64,000 nucleotides of DNA from contig NC_050098.1 of NCBI RefSeq assembly GCF_902167145.1, positions 111,266,207 to 111,330,206 on the forward strand. Reading direction: 5' to 3'. Each line of letters opens with the position of its first letter. Positions within the stretch are counted from its first letter, which is position 1. The notes beneath the pieces were generated by a model, which saw only the letters and a list, made by a program, of their open reading frames with translations, was not told the origin of the DNA and ran no database searches. This DNA is from Zea mays. Lineage: Eukaryota; Streptophyta; Magnoliopsida; Poales; Poaceae. A program made the translations under genes and the position numbers. Positions 1 to 11,034 of this stretch are shown one piece after another.

Positions 1-1
1 G

Positions 2-1912
2 AAAGGATTTGACATCTATTGTGATGCATGTGGACAGGGACTTGGATGTGTGCTTATGCAAGATGGACATGTGATTGCCTATGCATCTCGTCAGTTGAGG
101 AAGCATGAATTGAACTACCCCACCCATGACTTAGAGTTGGCTGCCGTTGTGCATGCACTTAAGATTTGGAGACACTACATTATGGGAACTAAGTGCCAAG
201 TATACACGGACCATAAGAGTTTGAAGTATATATTCACTCAGAAGGATCTCAACCTGAGGCAACGCCGTTGGTTGGAGCTCATTAAGGATTATGACTTGGA
301 GATTCATTATCACCCAGGCAAGGCAAATTTGGTTGCAGATGCCTTGAGTCGGAAGGAGCATGTTCACTCTGCTTGTGTCGTCCAACTGCCCGATGAGTTA
401 GCTAAAGATTTTGAGAGACTCAACCTGGGGATTGTTACACATACGGAAGGAGTTACTATTGAATTGGAACCTACCTTGGAGCAAGAAATTCGTAAAGGTC
501 AGGTTGGTGATGCTAAGATTCAAGAAATCAAGGATCTTATTACGGAAGGTAGAGGCCCGGAGTTCACGGAGGATGAACAAGGCACGATTTGGTTCAAGAA
601 TCGGATCTGTGTTCCCGACATTGAAAGTCTTCGGGAAACTATATTGAAGGAGGCACATGATTCAGTTTATTCTATCCATCCTGGGAGTACTAAGATGTAT
701 CAGGATTTGAAGCAAAAGTATTGGTGGTATGGACTAAAGAGAGATGTGGCTGCACATGTGGCTATGTGCGATGTATGCCAAAGAGTTAAAGCTGAACACC
801 AGAGGCCAGCCGGATTATTGCACCCACTGAAGATACCCGAGTGGAAATGGGAGGAAATTGGTATGGATTTTATTGTTGGACTACCCCGCACTCCAGCAGG
901 ATATGACTCTATTTGGGTAATTGTGGACAGATTGACAAAAGTGGCTCATTTTATACCGGTGAGGACTAATTACACGGGAGCCAAGCTAGCAGAATTGTAT
1001 ATGACTCGGATAGTTTGTTTACATGGAGTACCTAAAAAGATCGTGTCTGATCGAGGATCACAGTTTACTTCTCGGTTTTGGAAGAAGTTGCATGAGAGCT
1101 TGGATACAAAGTTGAATTTTAGTTCAGCCTACCATCCCCAGACTGATGGACAGACAGAGAGGACTAATCAAGTGCTGGAGGATATGTTAAGAGCTTGTGC
1201 TCTCAAGCATGGTGGCAGTTGGGAGAAGAGCTTACCATATGCTGAGTTTTCTTATAATAATAGCTACCAAGCCAGTTTGAAGATGTCACCGTTTGAGGCT
1301 CTATATGGCAGAAGATGCAGGACACCACTGTATTGGGATCAAACTGGTGAAAGACAGTTCTTTGGGCCTGAACTTATTCAAGAGGCAGAAGAACAAGTTC
1401 GAATGATAAGAGAAAATTTGAGGATTGCACAATCCAGGCAAAAGAGCTATGCTGATAATAGGAGAAGGCTACTGGAGTTTAAGGAGGGTGATCAGGTCTA
1501 TTTGAAGGTGTCACCACTCCGGGGTATGAGGAGATTTAAAGTTAAAGGAAAGCTGTCCCCTCGCTTTATTGGACCCTTCTTAATCTTAAAGCGAGTGGGA
1601 GAAGTTGCATATCAATTGGAGTTACCGGATCATCTTGCGGATGTTCATGATGTCTTTCATGTATCTCAGCTGAAGAAATGTCTCAGGGTACCTGAGGAGC
1701 AATTACCAATGGAGGACCTTAGTGTTCAAGAGGATCTGACTTATGCTGAGTACCCTATCAAGATTCTGGATACATTGACTCGAGTTACCAGAAATAAAGT
1801 TATAAAGATGTGCAAAGTTCAATGGAGTCACCGCGGTGAAGATGAAGCCACATGGGAAAGAGAAGAAAAGCTTCACATAGATTTTCCCCATCTTTTCCCT
1901 AGATCTTCCTAA
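2..1912 (+). CDS. Ty3/gypsy chromovirus Pol, C-terminal part (RNase H, integrase, chromodomain-like tail)
   Basis: The frame is open from the window edge to a TAA at 1910, so only the end of a gag-pol polyprotein is present. Counted from the first in-frame Met at 50, RNase H covers residues 1 to about 105; its first catalytic stretch ([10 protein letters not shown]) lies just upstream of that Met. The integrase zinc finger (H-H then CDVCQ) is near residues 205-245. The integrase core is near 270-440, with GMDF, SDRGSQF and DGQTERTNQ carrying the D, D and E residues. A GPF/Y-like stretch (RFIGPF) is near 504 and a chromodomain-like tail (ATWEREE) closes the protein, which indicates the Tekay/Del chromovirus lineage. 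No internal stop is seen, unlike the other elements here. RNase H and integrase act in cDNA synthesis and insertion. The rest of the element lies left of the window. Confidence 0.93.
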   Translation, partial: KGFDIYCDACGQGLGCVLMQDGHVIAYASRQLRKHELNYPTHDLELAAVVHALKIWRHYIMGTKCQVYTDHKSLKYIFTQKDLNLRQRRWLELIKDYDLEIHYHPGKANLVADALSRKEHVHSACVVQLPDELAKDFERLNLGIVTHTEGVTIELEPTLEQEIRKGQVGDAKIQEIKDLITEGRGPEFTEDEQGTIWFKNRICVPDIESLRETILKEAHDSVYSIHPGSTKMYQDLKQKYWWYGLKRDVAAHVAMCDVCQRVKAEHQRPAGLLHPLKIPEWKWEEIGMDFIVGLPRTPAGYDSIWVIVDRLTKVAHFIPVRTNYTGAKLAELYMTRIVCLHGVPKKIVSDRGSQFTSRFWKKLHESLDTKLNFSSAYHPQTDGQTERTNQVLEDMLRACALKHGGSWEKSLPYAEFSYNNSYQASLKMSPFEALYGRRCRTPLYWDQTGERQFFGPELIQEAEEQVRMIRENLRIAQSRQKSYADNRRRLLEFKEGDQVYLKVSPLRGMRRFKVKGKLSPRFIGPFLILKRVGEVAYQLELPDHLADVHDVFHVSQLKKCLRVPEEQLPMEDLSVQEDLTYAEYPIKILDTLTRVTRNKVIKMCKVQWSHRGEDEATWEREEKLHIDFPHLFPRSS

Positions 1913-1931
1913 ATCTCGAGGACGAGATTCT

Positions 1932-1950
1932 TCTTAAGGGGGGTAGGATT
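1932..1950 (+). other. Polypurine tract of the chromovirus
   Basis: A purine run (TTAAGGGGGGTAGGA) lies immediately before the TG that opens the LTR and 20-40 bp after the pol stop. This is where plus-strand DNA synthesis is primed. Confidence 0.85.
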
Positions 1951-4900
1951 TGTAATACTCAAAATTGTGTACAAGGAATATATAGTGTTTTCCTTATTTG
2001 ATGTGCCTCATTTGCATCATAAAAAGAGCATACACAAAATTTGGAGTTTAATTCAAACAAATTATAAAAAAAAGAATGCATCATGTTGGAGTTTATATGT
2101 TTGTGCATTAAATAAAATAATAATATTAATGGTAATAAGATAATAATTGCTAGAAGTTGAATTAAGCCCTAAATTAAACCTAGGGTTTTTGAAAATGAGA
2201 AGAAGAGAAATGATATATAAAAAAATATAAATAATATAATTATATCTCTAAAAACTGGTATTTTTAACTTCACCATATGATTTGGGAATAAATTCGGCCT
2301 AAGTTTGATTTGAAACTTGAATTCAAATTTGGATTAGAAAATGGTGAAAAAGGAATGGAAAATAAAAGAATAAAACAAAAACTCAGCTAAATGGGCCTCG
2401 TACCTGATTTCGGCCCACCAAGGGATGTACACCGCGCGGCCCAGCTTCTAATACATGCACGCGTGGCTGACTTACGTGCGGGCCCCACCGGCCAGTCGCC
2501 GCTCGCGCTCGCTCTCTTCCCCTCTGCTGGCGCGTGGGCCAGGCGCGTCAGCCCTCGCCCCGTCAACGAGCTCACCGCGCATGGCGGCATGCGCAGCCTC
2601 CGCGCAACCCGCCGTGACGTCCGGGCCACGTCACGTACATATAGGGGGGGCTCGACGGGATTCGCCTACTTCTCCTCTGTTTCCCATCTTCTCTCCACCG
2701 AATAACCGAACCAATCACCGCACCGCCGTGGAGCACTCGGTCGCCGTAGAGTCAAGCATGGGCGCCGCCGTCGTCGACCGCGATTCACTTCACCGACGGT
2801 AAATCCCCAGCCCAAGAACCCTAATTAGCATTCTCCGCTATGGGTAGAAGCATTCCGTGCCAGTAATCGGTCGTCTAGGTGCGTGTAATTGGACGTCGCC
2901 GTTGAAATTCCGCCGCGACGCATCGGGGTTGGGGGGCGAGTGTTTAGGCGCTGGTGTTCTCGGGAAAGCTGTTCCCATATCTTCGTTTCCTCGGCACGAG
3001 CACGTAGGACCAATCGGATTGTAGGTTGGGGGCTGGAATGCGCGTTGCAGCTTCTCCGGCCATCTCTCCGTCGTCTGCTCGGGCGGCGCCGCCGCGGGCA
3101 GGTCGGTCCTGGCGTGCGTTGGCGTGGGGATGCTTGCGACCGTCGATCCGATCAGTGACGGCTCTGATTAGATTTCGCGTACCGGTTCGTTCAGATTCCA
3201 CGATGACCGTTCGATCGGGATCGGATGGTGATTACTCGTTCTTGGACCCATTAAGTCAGGACCGTCGGATTGTAATCCAAGAGTTCGCGCTGCGCGGGCG
3301 GCGAGATCTAATCTCGTGCGCCCATCTTCGATCGGGCGACTCAGATTTAACGATACCGCTTCGGCGTTGTCGTTTTTCACATGAGACCCTCTGTTAATCT
3401 GGAATAAACCCGCAGTCCACCTGGTGGGTCGTTTGAGTCTGGGTTATTATTGCGCCAGAGCCCCTGAACTTTCTGATAATTGACGCCTAGTCCAGAGATG
3501 TTTAAAAACCAGAGAAATGCATTTAAAAATGGATTTTTAGTATTAATTAAATGCCAGAATTTGTATAATCCATAGAAAATTCATGTTAGCTCCAAATTGA
3601 GCCATTCCAGTTCCTAAAATTTTGTAATTTTATTCTCCATCATCTAGAGTCTCTGTTTCTACATGAAAACAGTAGGAAAATTTATTTCTCATCTAATCCT
3701 ATTTTAATCACATTAAATCTTAAGAAATTCATAACTTGAAATCTATAACTCCAAATTTAGAGATTCCAGTTCCTATGATTTCATTTTAATGTGTAGATTT
3801 TTACTGTGTATTTTATTTGCATGTTTGATGTGATGTTAATTTATGCTATACTGTGTATGTATTGTGTTGATGCGAGTAGACGAGCAAGCCACTGTGGATT
3901 CTGAGGTTCAACAAGTAGAGGTAGCTGAGCAGGAGCTCATTGAAGGCAAGTTGTGCCCTTGATCACTTACTTTCCCAGCCATGTTCTTATTAATTTTAAT
4001 GATCTGCATAGGATAATTTTGATGGGAGCCTTTATGTTACCCCAGTTTTGATTACCTCTATACCTTGTTCACCCCTGAAATATTTTTGGGTAGTACTTGC
4101 TATTGCTTTATGTGGATTGGGTATGGAGATACACTATTCATGATTATTCTGTTATTAACTTGTTATTATTATTGTTCATGTTAAGATCATTAAATTAATG
4201 GGAACATGGAGAACCACCCGGGAAAACAGTGCTACCACAAGGGTTTAATGGGACGCCCTTGGCTGACTAACTAGGAAAGCTAGTGGAAGACTACCTTACC
4301 CGAAAGGGGCAAGGGCAGTAGGGGAGAGGTCAGTGCGGGGAGGTCCCTGGTTGATTTTGCTGCGATGGCTGTCAGCCAGGAACCCTGTACTGGATCTTCC
4401 TATAAACTGTAGCGGGTTTTCGGAAGCTAGTGGAACTTTGTAAAGGCCTCGTAGTGGATCCCTAGCCATTCACCTCGGTAGTGTCTAAGGGCCTTGCAAA
4501 CCCAGGCGACATGGGATACACGACTTGTGGGTAAAGATGCGCAACCTCTGCAGAGTGTAAAACTAGTATACTAGCCGTGCTCACGGTCATGAGCGGCTCG
4601 GACACTCACATGATTAAATTATGGAACTTAAACTTAATTTGTCATATCATTGCATTTGGGATTATTTTACTATTACTTTTCTTTATTATTATTAAGGTTT
4701 GGTATTTACTTACACTTAGTAATTGCTAATAAAATTTTGACCAACTTATAAAAGCAATGCTCAGCCTCAGCCTTTATTCCATTGATTAGCCTTACACTAC
4801 ATGAACTCCCACCTTTGGTGAGTTTATGCCACATTATTCCCCACAACTTGTTGAGCTATGAACGTATGTGAGCTCACTCTTGCTGTCTCACACCCCCCCC

Positions 4901-5169
4901 ACAGGAGAAGATCAGGTGGTCGAAGAGGAGCTGCCTAACACTGAGGAGTTCGATCTGATCTAGGTGGCGTGTCTCGGTCGACATTGGCGCCGACGATCCT
5001 TAGTTCGCTTTATCTTTATTATTTTATTTTGTAATAAGACTTCCGCTATGTAATAAGTACTCTGATGTTTTATGACATTTATCTCTATACACTCTGTTAT
5101 TATATATGTTGTCTTCTTGGCGCATGTATGAGATGCACCCGGCTTTGTCCTTTAAAACCGGGTGTTACA
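1951..5169 (+). repeat. 3' LTR of Tekay/Del-type chromovirus (3219 bp)
   Basis: The LTR opens with TGTAATACTC directly after the polypurine tract and ends with CCGGGTGTTACA. The inside is AT-rich except for a GC-rich block near 2390-3400, which probably surrounds the promoter (an ACATATAGG stretch lies near 2637). Blocks near 4200-4240 and 4520-4610 recur in reverse complement in the LTRs at 8066-9613 and 43,237-45,095, showing these belong to related families. The 5' LTR is outside the window, so identity and TSD cannot be tested. ORFs inside are GC-rich shadows. Confidence 0.88.
3870..4963 (+). other. Candidate two-exon acidic mini-ORF inside the chromovirus LTR (GC-AG intron)
   Basis: An ATG at 3870 opens a frame rich in Glu, Asp and Gln that runs to an AG|GCAAGT site at 3945/3946, the consensus for GC-type donors. 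Joining 3870-3945 to 4905-4963, where CCACAG precedes the second part, gives a continuous 44-codon ORF with about a third acidic residues and a TAG at 4961. The 959 bp between would be the intron. An acidic exon with the same phase is visible in the LTR at 43,237, and the AG|GCAAGT donor recurs at 8469 in the LTR at 8066. Expression is inference. It could instead be a spliced leader with no protein product. Confidence 0.42.
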
Positions 5170-6399
5170 CCTGCTTCATACCTAGTTTAACTTCTCAAAT
5201 ATTCATTCTTGCATCTTTGTTAAAACTAGGTGAAGTAATTTTATTGTCAAAGAGCTTAAAGCTTAACCTTGTAACGAGGATAAGCTGCCTTTGTTCCAAA
5301 GGTGGATGGTCCTTAAGCCTCTTTGAAATCCTTAAGGGTAAATGCTTAAGATGTTTCTAACATGCTTTCATAAGTGCATAAACTGTCATGAGCATCACAC
5401 TTATACTATGACACAATGCACTACACATTCTCTATGATATAGATATGACCTCATTAACCTAACTATGTGCACTTGGCATTTAAAGGCCAAAATCTGTATT
5501 CCTCTCACGGCACATATTTAAGGGGAGCAATCTATATTATATAGAACTGTTTAAGCTTAATTGACATATCTTTTTAATCATGTCTCTTTCCTTTGGTACA
5601 TTTGCATATTTCCTATCTCTATTGTACCAAGGCTAAGACTAATTTGTTTTCATGAGCATCTCATATATTAAGTCTTAGATTGAAAGGGAAATGGAGTATT
5701 CGGCAAAAACATCGCTTCCACTCAACTCCATTGGAATTATCCACTCTTTGCCGGTATTCCGCCGTCTCTCCAAATTTGGTATAATCCTCACTCATATCTT
5801 ATTTGCCAAAGAGGGAGAGAAAGTAAAAAGGGCTTATATTTCACTCGCAAGTATCCGTTTTTGGCGATTCATGCCAAAAGCGGAGAAAGTATTAGCCCAA
5901 AGCAAAAGGACCGCACCACCATCAATTTCAAAAATTTAGTCTTTCAATTGGTATTTAAAGAAGTGTTTTTTTTCAAATTGGTATCTTATTTTGATATAAA
6001 TTCAAATTGGTATAACCCCCTTTCAAAATTAATATCTAAAACCCTCTTGAACACTAAGAGGAGGATTTTATTGAGGTGTTTAGTCAAAAGAAAAGCATTT
6101 GAAATAGGGGGAGAAAATTTCAAATCTTGAAAATGCTTCTCAAAATCTTATTCATATACCTTTGACTATTTGCAAAAGATTTTGAAAAAGAATTTCCAAA
6201 ACATTGCAAAACAAAACAAGTGGTGCAAGCGTGGTCCAAAATTTTAAAATAAGAAGAAAGCATTCTTGCATATCTTATGAAATGAATATTGGTTTAATTC
6301 CAAATAACCTTTGCACCTACCTTATGCAAACTAGTTCAATTTTGCACTTATATACTTGCTTTGGTTTGTGTTGGCACCAATCACTAAAAAGGGGGAGAT
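5170..6399 (+). mobile_element. Ji/Opie-type Sirevirus, internal region between pol and 3' LTR (truncated on the left)
   Basis: After the chromovirus LTR the sequence changes to an AT-rich non-coding stretch leading to a polypurine tract and a Sirevirus LTR. Such spacers lie downstream of pol in Ji and Opie. Short frames at 5691-6130 and 6204-6413 show no protein similarity I recognise. The coding part of this element should lie left of the nested chromovirus, outside the window. Confidence 0.7.
6385..6399 (+). other. Polypurine tract of the left Sirevirus
   Basis: The purine run AAAAAGGGGGAGAT ends exactly where the LTR begins with TGAAAGGG. Confidence 0.85.
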
Positions 6400-7896
6400 T
6401 GAAAGGGAAATAGGGTCAAACCTTTTCCTAAATGATTTTGGTGGTTGAATTGCCCAACACAAATAATTGGACTAACTAGTTTGCTCTAGAATATTAATTC
6501 TACAGGTGCCAAAGGTTCAACACAAACCAATCAAAAGAACAAGTTAGGCTTCAAAAGAAAGAAGCAAAAAGGAAACCGAAGTGTGCCCTGGTCTGGCGCA
6601 CCAGACTGTCCGGTGTGCCACCGAACAGTGTCCGGTGCACCAGGGTGAATCAACTCCAACTCTGCAGCTTCGGGTTTCACAGGCACAGCTCCGCTATAAT
6701 TCACCGGACTGTCTGGTGTGCCACCGGACTATCCGGTGCACCAGCGGAGCAACGGCTATCTGCGCGCAACGGTCGACTCTGCAAAGTGAACAGTGCAATT
6801 CAGATGTCAGAGCAGAAGGTCAGAGGGGCACCGCACTGTTCGGTGTGACACCGGACGGTCCGGTGCCACATGAGGACAAAGCCTCCAACGGTCGACCAGC
6901 TCCAAGCCCTAACTACAAGATGACGTGGCGGCGCACCGGACTGTCTGGTGGCGCGCCGGACTGTCCGGTGCGCCCATCGCCAGCAGCCTTCTCCAACGGC
7001 TACAATTTGGTTGGTGGCTATAAATACCACCCCAACCGGCCACTTCAAGGTGTGGGAGCCCAAGCAACATTCCAAGTCATCTAGTTGACATACTCAAGCC
7101 CTCCCAACCACCTCTATTCATTGATCCATCCTATACACAAGATTTAGACCACTACAACCAACACAAGTGCCACAAAAGAGAAAGCAAGCAAGAGAGAGCT
7201 ACTCATTTGAGTTTAGCACTAGTGCCTTGTGAGATTCATTGAGAGATAGTGTGTGCTACATCTTTGTGTTCATTTGCGCGTGGAGTTTTGACTTCCATTG
7301 AACTTCCTGTAAAGTTTTGGAGGCTTGTAAAAGCTAGCAAGAGACACAAAGAGTGTGGTGGTCCTTGCGGGGTCTTAAGTGATCCTTGAGAAGAAGAAGA
7401 GCTCACCGGTCTTTGGTGATCGATAGAGAGAGGGAAAGGGTTGAAAAAGACCCGTCCTTAGTGGACTCCTAAACGGGGACTAGGCTTTCGAGGGCCGAAC
7501 CTCGGTAAAACAAATCACCCATGTCTCGTGTGCTTATTGCTTGTGATTTGTTTATTCTTTCCCTTTCTAAGTTCTTCTTGCACTATTCTTTGCTAATACT
7601 ATTTGGTGTTGCTTTAAGTTAAATTCTCATTTAGTAAAGCAACACCTTGCAAGAAAGAACTTGTGTTATTGCTCTTCTTATCTAAGCCCTCTTGATTTAT
7701 TCTCATAGACTTATTAGTAGTATTGATATATCAATTCGCATTATTTGAAAGCAATACTCCTTACAAGCGAAGGACTTAGTTTTTACACTCCGATAATTGT
7801 ATATCTTGTTCTAACCACTAATCAAGGGATCTAGTTGGGGGATAAAGTTATAATTTTTTAGGTTTCGCCTATCCACCCCCCTCTAGGCGACTTTCA
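6400..7896 (+). repeat. 3' LTR of Ji/Opie-type Sirevirus (1497 bp)
   Basis: The LTR opens TGAAAGGGAAATAGGG and closes CTAGGCGACTTTCA, the ends I associate with maize Ji/Opie. Between 6590 and 6975 it holds several copies of the palindrome CACCGGACTGTCCGGTG and variants, placed upstream of a TATA box as is usual for Sireviruses. The 167-codon ORF at 6581 is made of these repeats and is not a gene. Confidence 0.9.
7019..7026 (+). promoter_or_regulatory. TATA box of the left Sirevirus LTR
   Basis: TATAAATA lies about 50 bp after the last CCGGACTGTCCGGTG palindrome, the usual order in Sirevirus LTRs. Transcription should start roughly 30 bp downstream. Confidence 0.75.
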
Positions 7897-8065
7897 GCGG
7901 CCAAGAGAGGGGGTAAAGGGAAAAGGGGTGGCCACCTAGGGTTTTGTGGGAGAAAGAAACGACGCCTCAGATGACTTCTGACTTTGCATCCAACGGTCCA
8001 CAACCCTTTCCCTCACCCACACAAGGAAGATTAACTTTTGGTCAACATTTTTTTGGGATATTACA
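7897..8065 (-). repeat. Truncated minus-strand LTR (5' end only)
   Basis: Read on the minus strand from 8065, the sequence opens TGTAATATCCCAAAAA, a typical gypsy LTR start. It is cut after about 170 bp by the Sirevirus LTR ending at 7896. The remainder should lie beyond the window to the left. Confidence 0.5.
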
Positions 8066-9613
8066 CTGAGCCCCATTGACGGCACGACGGCGAAGCAAAC
8101 TACACCTCAGTTTCTCTAATTAATTAGCTAAAGGCGTCCCATACCACCCTCATGGTTGTACTGTTTTCCCGGGTGGTCATCCATCGAACCAATCCTTATG
8201 GAGAGGCACTCGTGAAACCGCTCGAGTCCCCTTAAATGTCATAATTCCATAATCATAATCAAAAGGTAATCGCCATATCATAAATAATCTCATCATGTTC
8301 ATTGATTAGAGTGAAGCACTAGCATAGAGCTAAATCAGAATGATCCAACCCAAATAGGTGAACAAGGACAGGATACACAAAGCTAGTCAATCCTTAGGCA
8401 TAAATTATGTAAATGTGGGGAGTGAATTATAAAATGAGTGGGACATAAATAGGTCAGAGGACACTTGCCTTCACCAACCAGCTACTGCTCAGGGACTTCA
8501 CCTGCAACTCCCTCGAACTCCACCAACAGACCGTTATCTATACGAGTTCAAACATACATTCCACAAACTTTAATATAAAAAGAAACAATACACCACACAA
8601 TAAAATACAACAGTTAAACAGACGTGTGGCACAGGGCTCGCATCTATGACTATGCGAGAAAGAAAATACAACGGTAGAGGCTACGATCGCAAGGTAATTA
8701 CGTTAAGCAGCTATGGATTAAAATACTTGTCTAGACATTACCACATTAATTTAACAATCGCTCTATGCATAAACTAAAGTTACACTATGCACTTTATTAT
8801 TATAAGCAAATCTACGTAAATTTAAAAGGTTGTCACGCGACAAAGCGTGCAACACAACGCATAAATTAAACGGGAATTAAACGAATCGTCGCGTGATGAA
8901 GCGCGCGACAGCACGCACGGATTAAGCGGAAATTAGAACGAACCACCGCGCAGCGAAGCGCACGACAGCACACATGAACTTAACTTGAATTTAAAATGAA
9001 TCGTCGCGCGGCGAAGCGCACGACGCAACACTTAGGCTAAACTGAAATCAAAATGACTCGTCGAGCGACGAAGCGCGCGACGCAACACTTGAATTTAATC
9101 TGAAATTAACGCGAAGCGTCGCGCGACGGTATACGCTAATTAAAATAAATTTAAAATGAAAAGTCGAGCGACGAAGCGCGTGACGCAACACGCTACCTAA
9201 CTAAAATTAAAATGAACTATCGAGTGACGAAGCGTGCAACGCAACGCACTAATAAATCTGAATTTAAAATGAAACATCGCGCGACGAAGCACGCGACGCA
9301 GCACGTGAATTAAACTGAATTTAAATGTTACTCATGCTAGGGTTGCGCGCACGGGGACGGGGCTGTGCACGATGGGGATGGGGCTGCGCACGCCAGGGCC
9401 GCGCGCTGAGGGGCCACCGCCGGGGGGGCTGTTGCCGGGGGGCCGCTCGCACGGGGGGCTTCCACCGGAGGGCCGCTCCGGGGAGGGGCTGCGCGCTGGG
9501 AGAGGGAAGGAGAAGAGGGAGAGAAGAAAGGGAAGGGGAAGCTCACCTCGGGGCTCGACGATCGGTGGCAACCGCTCACCGTAATCCCACCTAGGGCAAG
9601 GGGAGGTGGAAGA
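8066..9613 (-). repeat. Minus-strand chromovirus-type LTR, 3' portion (continues at 29,850-30,252)
   Basis: The block near 8110-8230 is the reverse complement of the conserved LTR block near 4200-4300 in the chromovirus at 1951. An AG|GCAAGT candidate donor (exon end at 8469) also matches. The LTR is split by a copia element whose GAAGA target duplication joins 9613 to 29,850. On the minus strand it starts TGTAACTCC at 30,252 and is truncated at 8066 by another LTR. The 9325-9600 part is GC-rich with only low-complexity ORFs. Confidence 0.6.
8832..9325. repeat. Minisatellite of about 57 bp, nine degenerate copies, inside an LTR
   Basis: Units begin near 8832, 8889, 8945, 9003, 9060, 9118 (shortened), 9163, 9219 and 9276. 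Each has a GC-rich near-palindromic half (TCGCGCGACGAAGCGCGCGA) followed by an AT-rich half of about 30 bp (AATTTAAAATGAA). The copies are diverged, so the array is old or evolving by point change. Confidence 0.85.
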
Positions 9614-10483
9614 TGTTGAAGTATTAGACATTTTCCAGATTAAATTCCGAATATAAATAATGACCAAATCAGAAGAACTGAAGTATAAGGTCAAATCAGA
9701 TGATGCGTACTGATTAGACATATTGGTAGATGACGCGGACCTGAAGCAGCAGGGTCGGCGACGTCGAAGCAGCAGGGCCGATGAAGTCGAATCAACAGGG
9801 TCAACGACAAGATTGTGAGCAGTCGAGTGAGGATGCTTACCAAAAACCTTATTCGCCCTCTCCCGGTGCAGGATCTCGAAGGCGAAGGGTTCCGGAGACC
9901 TGCTCTCTCGAGCGCAGATGCACGTCGGCGGTCGGGATGAAGAGAACTACGATGGCGGCGCAGTTGTGAGTAGACGCAAAAACCTAAGTCGTGCTGGGAT
10001 GGGTTTGACGCTGGCTACCAGGCGCCTATAGGGCCGAGTCCGCGAACCAATAACTATCCGCAATCCGATCTGCTCGCGAAAAAATCGCGTTCAGTTCAGA
10101 TCCTTATAGTGATCGGTTAGAATTCTAAACAGCCAAGCAAGCAAAAAAATAAAACGGCAAAAGGAAGTTGTGCCCCCGCAAGGTGAGGGGCTGGATTTCG
10201 GCGGACCATTCACGCGCATGTTGTGCACCCGCGCCCTTCGCCCGGCCCGGCCAGGCCAGGCAAGGCGAGCGAGCGCGCGCGTGTGGTTCTCCACACTCTC
10301 TCCTCTCATCCATGACTTGGTGAGTGAGTGTAGTCTCCATATTTAAACTAGTTCTACTCCACTAGGACTAGCAATATGGCACTGTTGATCCACCATTCCC
10401 TAGCCATACCCATACATGGGCTTTTGAGATTTTTCTAGGATTTAATTGAATTTCTCAATTGGGCCTAGCCCATAAATCCAACA
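9614..10483 (-). repeat. 3' LTR of the copia element (870 bp)
   Basis: The plus-strand ends are TGTTGAAGTATT and AAATCCAACA, so on the coding strand it opens TGTTGGATTT and closes TACTTCAACA. It matches the LTR at 28,955 along its length. The polypurine tract (AGATCTGGTGGGGGAT on the minus strand, 10,484-10,499) adjoins it. Confidence 0.9.
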
Positions 10484-11034
10484 ATCCCCCACCAGATCTC
10501 AAATGTCCATCTACAGTTTTGCCACTATTCACTACTGTTTAATATACTAGTGTTTCAGCAGAGACTGTTAAGTTGAACTTCCGCCTAAAACTCCAAGCTA
10601 CACCAACCCACAACTCGGACAATGGACTATGCCTTGAGTTGCAAGTTTTGTGTGAATGGGTTTCACTTAAAGCCATAACCAGTACCTGGTTACCAGTAGT
10701 CCCCTTCTCGGGTGGAGCATATATGTCGTACTCCAAGGTCTCTTCATGAGTTTACTAGAGATCACCCAGATCTCATAGACTGCGACGTTAGACAGTCTAA
10801 CTCATAATAGTTGTGCTCTTTCAAGAATGTTCTGCAGGACAACATATTTGCTAATAAAAGCTAACAAAACACATTAAGGCACAAAGCCAACCTGCCTTAC
10901 AACATTTGAGAGTATTGCATCTTTACTTAGAGAGGGTCAAAGGTTACTCTCCTTAGTTCACCAATGGCTTGTTCTTCCTAGAACCTAATTCACGGGATCT
11001 CCAATCACATAGACTGGGTTTCCACCATGGCAAC

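Noticed and set aside
2387..3397. Several overlapping ORFs of 60-123 codons
   Set aside because: They lie in the GC-rich promoter block of the chromovirus LTR, overlap on both strands and show no protein motif.
6581..7084. 167-codon ORF rich in Pro, Thr and Cys
   Set aside because: It is built from the Sirevirus LTR palindromes upstream of the TATA box and is not a conserved protein.
8832..9325. CRISPR-like look of regularly spaced repeats
   Set aside because: Spacers are themselves repeats of one another, there are no cas genes, and the context is a plant LTR; it is a minisatellite.
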